11,362 nucleotides of DNA from an uncultured Porphyromonas sp. (GTDB lineage: Bacteria > Bacteroidota > Bacteroidia > Bacteroidales > Porphyromonadaceae), in contig NZ_CAKRLH010000042.1 in the NCBI RefSeq assembly GCF_934359325.1, positions 1 to 11,362 of the forward strand, given 5' to 3'. Positions 1 through 5,773 of the stretch are shown here, one piece after another. Numbering within the stretch: position 1 is the first letter of the stretch; every line of letters begins with the position of its first letter. The notes under the pieces were generated by a model. The model had not been told where the DNA came from, made no database searches, and saw nothing but the letters and a program-made list of their open reading frames with translations. Made by a program: the position numbers and the translations under genes.

Positions 1-20
1 TGACTATTATCCTGACTCAT
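1..20 (-). CDS. possible first codons of a gene leaving the left edge
   Basis: An ATG on the minus strand (CAT at 18-20) opens a frame reading M-S-Q-D-N-S before the window ends. It lies about 30 bases downstream of a perfect TAnnTTTG promoter box at 50-57, a normal leader length for Bacteroidetes genes. Nothing more can be said about the product, and the true start could lie beyond the window. Confidence 0.22.
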
Positions 21-49
21 GATCTGTATACCTTATATTATATAGGTCA

Positions 50-57
50 CAAAGGTA
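50..57 (-). promoter_or_regulatory. candidate -7 promoter box, minus strand, reading out of the window
   Basis: The minus strand reads TACCTTTG, a full match to the Bacteroidetes sigma-ABfr -7 consensus TAnnTTTG, followed by an AT-rich stretch (28-44) where transcription could start. I see no good TTTG/TTG -33 element 17-23 bases upstream. It lies downstream of the susD terminator, so it would serve a separate gene to the left. Confidence 0.42.
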
Positions 58-180
58 CCACTTTTCGCCGACTGCCCCGGCCGCCCCACACTTGCTGTAT
101 ACCCCACAAATACGTGAGCCCGGATTGGTCATCTCTTATCTCCCGGGGTGGTCTCTGTCGTGAAGTACGAGTACTCGGCG

Positions 181-263
181 AACTAGTACCGACAAAAAAA
201 AGGTGTGACAGGTACTGCACAGCACCTGTCACACCATGGTGAAAAGGAAAATCGGTACGAGTT
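181..263. repeat. 83-base imperfect palindrome enclosing the susD terminator
   Basis: The outer arms are AACTAGTACCGA (181-192) and TCGGTACGAGTT (252-263), which are reverse complements at 11 of 12 positions. Inside them sit the A-tract (194-201) and the perfect 12-base terminator stem (202-213 with 224-235). This makes a nested two-level inverted repeat. It could be a folded 3' end of the susCD transcript or a small palindromic (MITE/REP-like) element that brought its own terminator. I see no target-site duplication at the edges. Confidence 0.5.
192..235 (-). terminator. Rho-independent terminator of the susC-susD unit
   Basis: A perfect 12-base stem (GGTGTGACAGGT at 202-213 and its complement at 224-235) encloses a 10-base loop. 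On the minus strand it is followed directly by eight T residues (complement of A 194-201). It lies about 83 bases past the susD stop codon, as expected for the end of that transcript. The plus strand has no T-run after the stem, so it works for minus-strand transcription only. Confidence 0.9.
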
Positions 264-303
264 CTAATGTCTTAGTAAGTACAGTGAAGCACTCATAAGA
301 GCG

Positions 304-317
304 TACCTATGTAGGTA
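304..317. repeat. short inverted repeat touching the susD stop codon
   Basis: TACCTA and TAGGTA form a 6-base stem with a 2-base centre immediately after the susD stop. It has no T-run and a loop too tight for a good hairpin, so it is probably not a terminator. It is recorded only as a visible symmetry. Confidence 0.3.
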
Positions 318-1904
318 TTACTTGACGTCCCACCAGATGCGGGTGTCAATGGAGTTCTCGCCCTGAGCAGAGACCATGGCGTTGTAATTGTCGCGATTCT
401 GATCCCAGTCGTCGGTAGAGAGGACCCTGCGGTAGGGGATGTGGGTGATGCCGCTTTGCTCAGCATAGCCACCGACCTTCAGCTCAGGCACACCGAGTCG
501 GCGCCAGTCGCTCCATGCCTCCACACCGTGCTGCATAAAGCCATTGAGCCACCTCTGATAGGCCACCTGCTTGATCTTCTCCTCTGTGGAGCCTGAGAGC
601 TTCACCTGAGGCTGAGCGAGATACTCGTCAGCGGAGAGCAGGAGGTGATTGACACTCTGGACAGCGTCCAAGACTGTGCCGTCACCTGCCTCCTGTAGCC
701 GGAGGCTCTCAGCGATGCCGGCAACATTCTTCTCCTCAAATGAGAGTCGGATAGCCTCCTCGTAGAGTGCCTCAGGATCAGCAGAGATCCACCCTCTGAG
801 AGCTGCCTCTGCACACATCAGCTTCACCTTGGCGGCAGAGATCAGCACCAGGTGGTAGTCCTGCTTCGTCAGGTTGTCTGCGAGGAGGGAGAGTGGGTTC
901 TCCTGCTTGAAGTTCCCCATCTCCTGCTTGTCGTAGCCCCACGGGGCACCGGTGATTGGATTATTTTTGTTGTCTAAGTTCGGCTTCGCGTAGGCGAGCA
1001 CGCGCCCGTCCTTAAGGTCGAGGAAGGCATTGACCAGAGTGCTGGTGGGGTAGAAGTCGACTCGTCTGTCGATGAAGTAATTGACATAGACAGGGTTGGC
1101 GTTGCTATTCTCCGGCAGATAGGGGTAGACCATATTATCCCCATTCTCGGTCATGGCACCATCGCGGTAGGCTGCTGCAAAGCGTGCTTTTCCGCTGTCG
1201 GGAGCGACGTCGGAGAGCTTGATCGCAAGACACATCCGGAGGGAGGCATTGAGCTTCTTCCACTTCGACATGTCTCCGCCGTAGATGATGTCAAAGGTCG
1301 GGTCGATCGTCTTTCGGTCGGACATTGTAGCATAGGCTTCCTGGAGCTCCTTGTCGAGACCGGTGTAGATCTCCTCCATGGAGTCAAACTTCGGGGTGAA
1401 ATTGCCCTCCTCGCCCTTGATCATCTCCGTATAGGGCATCATCCCATAGATGTCCGTGATGGTCATCATATAGTAAGCCTTGAGGGTCTTGCAGATGGCT
1501 ATCTGATCCTTATTGGGACCCAACTTGCTGACGAAGGCAGAGCTTGCCTGCTCCTTGTCGTTATTGGCATCGATGATGACCTTCAGATTGCGGAGGAAGA
1601 TGGTGTAGTAGTTGCTTGCAGACCCGTTGTTGATATTGAGGGCAGTGTACTGTATGTTTTTCCCCTCACCGAAGTACTGAGGGTAAAACTGTGCCCAGGG
1701 GTTGTAGAGATTCGTCGACGGGGCGAGCGAGCTCTCGGAGAATACTGCTCCGGTGACGCCCTGCTCAGCCCTCAGGAGGAGATAGCGGGTGTCGTTGTTG
1801 GAGGGGTTGTTGGGGTCTCGATTGATGTCTCCAAACTTACCGCAGCCCGCAAGAGCCGTCAGTACGATACCCAGCGCCAGACTGTATAGTATATGTCGTT
1901 TCAT
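318..1904 (-). CDS. susD: SusD/RagB-family nutrient-binding outer-membrane lipoprotein
   Basis: This 528-residue lipoprotein is expected to be the surface lid and substrate-binding partner of the SusC-like porin encoded just upstream. Seen in the sequence: a signal peptide ending in the lipobox L-A-G-C with the lipidated cysteine at residue 21; an N-terminal part with WAQFYPQYFGEG (about 70-81); an alpha-helical core with DMSKWKKLNASLRMCLAIKL (about 211-230), matching the W-K-x-L-x-x-S-L-R pattern of the SusD-like_2 type; D-W-R-R-L-G-V-P-E-L late in the protein; and the C-terminal T-R-I-W-W-D-V-K ending common in this subfamily. Length is normal for the family. The start is 15 bases after the susC stop, so the two are almost certainly co-transcribed. 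Family knowledge covers glycan (SusD) and peptide (RagB) ligands; the substrate cannot be read here and no hydrolase is adjacent. The symbol denotes family, not maltodextrin specificity. Confidence 0.95.
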   Translation of the reverse strand: MKRHILYSLALGIVLTALAGCGKFGDINRDPNNPSNNDTRYLLLRAEQGVTGAVFSESSLAPSTNLYNPWAQFYPQYFGEGKNIQYTALNINNGSASNYYTIFLRNLKVIIDANNDKEQASSAFVSKLGPNKDQIAICKTLKAYYMMTITDIYGMMPYTEMIKGEEGNFTPKFDSMEEIYTGLDKELQEAYATMSDRKTIDPTFDIIYGGDMSKWKKLNASLRMCLAIKLSDVAPDSGKARFAAAYRDGAMTENGDNMVYPYLPENSNANPVYVNYFIDRRVDFYPTSTLVNAFLDLKDGRVLAYAKPNLDNKNNPITGAPWGYDKQEMGNFKQENPLSLLADNLTKQDYHLVLISAAKVKLMCAEAALRGWISADPEALYEEAIRLSFEEKNVAGIAESLRLQEAGDGTVLDAVQSVNHLLLSADEYLAQPQVKLSGSTEEKIKQVAYQRWLNGFMQHGVEAWSDWRRLGVPELKVGGYAEQSGITHIPYRRVLSTDDWDQNRDNYNAMVSAQGENSIDTRIWWDVK

Positions 1905-1919
1905 ATCTTGCTTGTGATT

Positions 1920-4900
1920 TTAGAAGGTGAGAGATACCGTGGCACCGAAGGAGCGGGTCGATACGGCCTGACCGGTCTCAAGGAAGTTTCCAAATGCGCC
2001 AACCGTCTCCGATGGGTCAATATTGGGCACGGCAGAGTAGATGAGCCACGGATTTTGGGCAACGAAGGAGATGGATGCATCGGTCAGACCAATGCCCAGC
2101 TTACTTAGGAGTGCCTTATCGAAGCGATAGGCGAGAGAGATCTCGCGGAGCTTTACGTAGGTGGCATCATAGACGGACTGTCCCCACATAAGCGGGAGGA
2201 TAGTCTCGTAGTAGAAACGTCCGTCTATGTAGGTGTCTACCGGCTTACCATCGGTATCTACACCGGTGAGGTGGTAGCCTCCGCCCTCCTCGAGCGGGTC
2301 GCGGACGTTCTTCCCCCGGTCATTGGTGGCAGCAGTGAAGTCGCCTATTCCGGAGCCTGCCATCCACATATTGGTGGTGGAGGCGAGCTTACCTCCCACG
2401 GAGAAGTCCATCGAGGCACTGAGGGTGAGATTCTTGTAGGTGAGTGACGTGGAGAGACCGCCTGTAAAGTCCGGCTGGGCGATGCCGAGCTCCTTCTGGT
2501 CATCCTTTGTACTTACGGAGGGGATGTAGCTACCGTCCTGACGTTTCTTTAGGATCAGCTGTCCATTGTCATTGTGGTCAAAGTCTGTACCCCTGATGAT
2601 ACCGATCGGGCGACCCTCCTGGGCATAGGAGTAGATTTTTGTGCTGAAGCCGTACCATGTGATCCGGTAGCTGTCGTCATCCTGATCGTTGGCGAGCAGC
2701 TCGACTAGGGTGTTCTGATTCTTGGAGATATTGAAATTAACATCCCAGATGAAGTCCTTAGTCTGGACGGGGACAAAGCCAAGGCTAAACTCAACTCCCT
2801 GGTTGCGGATCAGACCGGTATTGATCTTCCGGGTGGTGAATCCGCTCTCCGGGGTCACCATCTGATTAAGGATCTGATTCTTCGAGTCTTTTCGGTAGAG
2901 ATTGAGGTCTCCATAGAGTCGTCCCTTTAAGAGACGGAACTCCGTCCCCACCTCATACGAGGAGGAGATGGTCGGCTTAATCTCCGGATTGAAGAGCTGA
3001 CGATTTTGCCGCATCGTGACCGTCTGACCATACTTGTCACCCGTAACCATGATCGGGTAGATACCGTAGGCGTCCATCGTGGATCCCACCTGTGCTACGG
3101 AGGCGCGGAGCTTCCAGTAATTGAGCCAGTCGGTCTTGATCAGGCTGCTCAGCAGGATCGATCCGCTGGCGCCGCCGTAGAGGAAGCTGTTGTGATCCGG
3201 ATGTAGGGTCGAGGACCAGTCGTTGCGGAGGTTGAGGTCGAGGTAATAGGTGTCGTCAAAGCCGATGGTTGCCGTACCGAAGACACTCTCGGTGCGCCAG
3301 TTATTCTTGAGGTTGGACGCATAAAACTTTCCGACCGAGGCATCGATGTTCCAGAACTTATCAAGGATCAGACCATCAGTCGTCCCGCCGATCAAGCGAT
3401 CATACCTCTGATCTCTGTACTCGCCGAAGATCATGGCGTCCAGGGTTAGGCGATCGTCAAAGTAGCGGTCACTGTACTTGGCGTAGATCTGTCCCGTGAG
3501 GTCGATGGTCCTATTTTGCTGTTGCTGGTACTCGGGTGTCTGACCATTGAAGTTATACGGCATCATATGCTCATCAAGCATGGTACGCAGGTTGCCGTAG
3601 ATATGCGTCCCCACAGAGAGTTGCTTCAGGATCTTGTAGTCGGCGTTGAAGCTAAATACATTCCACTGGAAGTCCGTGTAGTCATTGTGGTACTTCATCA
3701 GTGAGTAGGGGTTATCGTGGAAGGCGGGAGTGAGGTCACCGGGTCCGTTGATGTTCCATGTCGGGAATGTCCCGTCGGGACGGATGTCGTAGGCCTTGAG
3801 GTCGCTCATCTTGACATTCGTATTACCCCACTGGAGGAACTCCTGGAGGAATGATCCGAAGGATCCGTACTCCTCGGCGGTGACGTTGTGATTCCGGCGG
3901 AAGGTGTACTTCCAGTCGAGACCGACGTGCAGTCTCTCGCTCACGTCGAAGTCAGACCTCACGCTGATGTGCCGCCGGACGGCGTCGGAGTTGAGGTTGA
4001 CGCCTTGACGCTGTACGTTAGTGAAGGAGATGCGGGTGTTGTATCCCTGTCCGGACTTGGAGAAGGCGACGTTGGTCGTATTGGAGACTCCAGTCCGGTA
4101 GAGCTCCTTCAGGTTCATCCCAAACTCCCACGGAGCTGTCTGACCATACCTTGGGTCTGTGGGATCCCACGCATAGTAAGGGATGTAGGGCTTTCCGTCA
4201 AACTTTGGTCCCCACGATGCATCGTCTCCGTAGTCGTAGTAGCGCTGTCCGTCCAGAGGCTTCAGTCCGGGATCCATCCCGTCCTCCCAGTGGAAGATCG
4301 GCATCTCGTCGTTGTCATATCCGTAGCCACCGCCATAGAGCTTCTGCACCTTGGCGTGGAGGTACGGATCCTCCCAGAGGATCGTGTGGCTGATGGAGAC
4401 GACAGACTGTCCCGGCTTGGCACTCTTGGTGGTGATGATGATCGCACCGTTACCGCCCTGAGAGCCGTAGAGAGAGGTGGCTGCCGGTCCCTTGAGGACA
4501 TTGATGCTCTCCACATCGTCCATATTGAGGGCATTCTTATTAGTGATGACACCGTCGATCACATAGATCGGCTCGGCACCGGCGGGGTTGTAGAGAGAGT
4601 TGGTACCTCTCAGGACGATCGTACCGGCATCGAAGTTGGAGCCCGAACCACCGAGGAAGCGCAGACCGGACACCTTACCCACGAGGGCGTTATTGACATC
4701 TGTGACGCGTGCCTTCTGCAGATCCTCTGCCTTCACCTCCTGAGCGGCATAGCCGATGGATTTCTTAGTCCTGGAGATGCCCATGGCGGTGACCACCACC
4801 TCGTCCAGCAACTCGCTGTCCGGAGTCATCTTGATGGTCATCTTGGAGGCGGCTGCCATCTCGATGGGGTGGTAGCCGATGTAGGTGATGATGAGCGTGG

Positions 4901-5105
4901 CGCCGCTCTTTACCTTGATCGTGAAGCGACCATCGATATTGGTCGTTGTGCCGTTCGTGGGGACGCCCTTTTCTCGTACGGTGGCCCCGATGATCGGTTG
5001 GCTTGATTCATCCAGCACCACTCCGCTTGCTGTAGTAGTCTGAGCTGTAGCGCAGATCACCGTAAGCAGGAGCATGGTGAGGAAGAGGTAGATTCTTCTT
5101 TTCAT
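1920..5105 (-). CDS. susC: SusC/RagA-family TonB-linked outer-membrane porin
   Basis: This 1061-residue protein is a TonB-dependent importer that should form the beta-barrel beneath the SusD-like lid. Domains seen in order: signal peptide (about 1-21, ending A-T-A before Q22); carboxypeptidase-regulatory-like beta-sandwich (about 26-95, with G-x-V-x-D, P-I-I-G-A-T-V and D-G-R-F-T-I); TonB box LDEVVVTAMGI (100-110), the SusC hallmark; plug (about 112-228) with V-L-R-G-T-N-S, E-P-I-Y-V-I-D-G-V and V-L-K-G-P-A-A-T-S-L-Y-G-S; then a barrel to a C-terminal Phe (ATVSLTF). The frame is intact and the length typical. The ATG is supported by the signal peptide; the upstream leader is AT-rich without a Shine-Dalgarno sequence, as usual in this phylum. 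It is the first gene of a two-gene unit preceded by about 565 gene-free bases. No ECF sigma/anti-sigma or hybrid two-component regulator is in view. Substrate unknown; peptide (RagA-like) or glycan are both possible. Confidence 0.96.
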   Translation of the reverse strand: MKRRIYLFLTMLLLTVICATAQTTTASGVVLDESSQPIIGATVREKGVPTNGTTTNIDGRFTIKVKSGATLIITYIGYHPIEMAAASKMTIKMTPDSELLDEVVVTAMGISRTKKSIGYAAQEVKAEDLQKARVTDVNNALVGKVSGLRFLGGSGSNFDAGTIVLRGTNSLYNPAGAEPIYVIDGVITNKNALNMDDVESINVLKGPAATSLYGSQGGNGAIIITTKSAKPGQSVVSISHTILWEDPYLHAKVQKLYGGGYGYDNDEMPIFHWEDGMDPGLKPLDGQRYYDYGDDASWGPKFDGKPYIPYYAWDPTDPRYGQTAPWEFGMNLKELYRTGVSNTTNVAFSKSGQGYNTRISFTNVQRQGVNLNSDAVRRHISVRSDFDVSERLHVGLDWKYTFRRNHNVTAEEYGSFGSFLQEFLQWGNTNVKMSDLKAYDIRPDGTFPTWNINGPGDLTPAFHDNPYSLMKYHNDYTDFQWNVFSFNADYKILKQLSVGTHIYGNLRTMLDEHMMPYNFNGQTPEYQQQQNRTIDLTGQIYAKYSDRYFDDRLTLDAMIFGEYRDQRYDRLIGGTTDGLILDKFWNIDASVGKFYASNLKNNWRTESVFGTATIGFDDTYYLDLNLRNDWSSTLHPDHNSFLYGGASGSILLSSLIKTDWLNYWKLRASVAQVGSTMDAYGIYPIMVTGDKYGQTVTMRQNRQLFNPEIKPTISSSYEVGTEFRLLKGRLYGDLNLYRKDSKNQILNQMVTPESGFTTRKINTGLIRNQGVEFSLGFVPVQTKDFIWDVNFNISKNQNTLVELLANDQDDDSYRITWYGFSTKIYSYAQEGRPIGIIRGTDFDHNDNGQLILKKRQDGSYIPSVSTKDDQKELGIAQPDFTGGLSTSLTYKNLTLSASMDFSVGGKLASTTNMWMAGSGIGDFTAATNDRGKNVRDPLEEGGGYHLTGVDTDGKPVDTYIDGRFYYETILPLMWGQSVYDATYVKLREISLAYRFDKALLSKLGIGLTDASISFVAQNPWLIYSAVPNIDPSETVGAFGNFLETGQAVSTRSFGATVSLTF

Positions 5106-5273
5106 ATCAGCTAAGCGATTAAGTAGGTTTTGTATTGTAGATAATTTGTTCCATTCAGGGTGTTGACTTGCGAAAAGCTGACCTGTAGAAGTACTACTTA
5201 TCTGGTCAACCTCTCTATCGCAATCTTAGACATTTTATGTTCATATAGGGTAACGATTGTTATGAGAATCTTG

Positions 5274-5290
5274 TTTTTTTTTTTTTTTTT
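5274..5290. repeat. 17-base T homopolymer upstream of susC
   Basis: An uninterrupted run of 17 T on the plus strand (A on the coding strand of susC) ends about 170 bases before the susC start codon. Runs this long are unusual in this otherwise mixed sequence and are prone to slipped-strand length change. On the coding strand it lies about 46 bases upstream of the only promoter-like box I see (5221-5228), so it could act as an A-tract (UP-like or curved) element. It does not look like the tail of a terminator, as no hairpin is adjacent on either side. Confidence 0.9.
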
Positions 5291-5600
5291 GCACGATTTC
5301 GCTTTTTGAGCGGTCGGATTGCTAACCTTAGTTGGCATTTCTTTGCAGATAGAAATTAGGAAGGGAACCAGCCGTGGTGTCTGGATGATCCGACCTTTGA
5401 GACAAACTGTTTCTGCCTCATCACACCGAAGGGTATGATCTCTGCAATAGTGACACAATAGGTGAAGTATCACAATGGAGCCTCCCTGACGATAGACCAT
5501 CGTCTCAAACGGTCTCGACTGAGTGAGGTGCTGGTGCTGTACGAAATGACTGAATGAGATGGCTCTTGCAGTAAGGAGACAAGAGGAGACTGTACGAGAC

Positions 5601-5630
5601 TTTGGTCCCTTGGGGAGGTGGTATCTTTGC
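5601..5630 (+). promoter_or_regulatory. candidate plus-strand promoter facing the lipoprotein 3' end
   Basis: TATCTTTG at 5622-5629 matches the Bacteroidetes -7 consensus TAnnTTTG fully, with TTTG at 5601-5604 as a possible -33 element and 17 bases between them, at the short end of the reported range. Transcription would run rightward into the terminator stem (5680-5711) and then antisense to the 3' end of the beta-helix lipoprotein gene. No real plus-strand gene follows, so the product would be a small or antisense RNA, or the match is chance. Confidence 0.3.
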
Positions 5631-5670
5631 AGCTCTCTCCACGCCTGTCGTGCTGCCTGAGCTGTGCCGA

Positions 5671-5711
5671 AATAAAAATGGAGGCCGTATCTCTCACGAG
5701 ACACGACCTCC
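5671..5711 (-). terminator. Rho-independent terminator of the receptor/beta-helix lipoprotein unit
   Basis: In minus-strand RNA, 5680-5711 folds into a 14-pair stem with two G-U pairs and no mismatch, closed by a GUGA (GNRA) tetraloop (complement of 5694-5697). AUUUUUAUUU follows (5671-5679). It lies about 63 bases past the lipoprotein stop codon. On the plus strand the G-U pairs become mismatches, so the structure is tuned to the minus-strand transcript. Confidence 0.9.
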
Positions 5712-5773
5712 GGACTCCTTTTATCTTACAGTATGAATGGATCTATGCCTATTCTTCTGCTTTCCTTTTTCTC

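Larger units (their letters stand above)
5106..5670. other. gene-free upstream region of the susC-susD unit
   Basis: About 565 bases separate the susC start from the terminator of the upstream unit. I find no convincing gene. The one long frame, minus strand 5198-5704, begins inside a terminator stem, has no recognisable domain, and owes its K-K-K-K-K run to the homopolymer at 5274-5290. The promoter of susC must be here or in the upstream unit, but I find no full TAnnTTTG match on the minus strand; the closest is TAAGATTG (5221-5228), without a -33 partner. I see no cobalamin, TPP or FMN riboswitch core. On the plus strand there is a promoter-like TATCTTTG at 5622-5629. Loosely repeated GACTGAGTGAG/GACTGAATGAG words occur around 5518-5560. 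Confidence 0.6.

Noticed and set aside
3888..5006. 372-residue plus-strand frame opposite susC
   Set aside because: It overlaps the TonB box and plug of an intact SusC and shows no domain; an antisense shadow.
5198..5704. 168-residue minus-strand frame between the two units
   Set aside because: It starts inside a terminator stem, crosses the 17-base homopolymer (giving a lysine run), has no recognisable domain and no promoter-box support. It is best read as noncoding.
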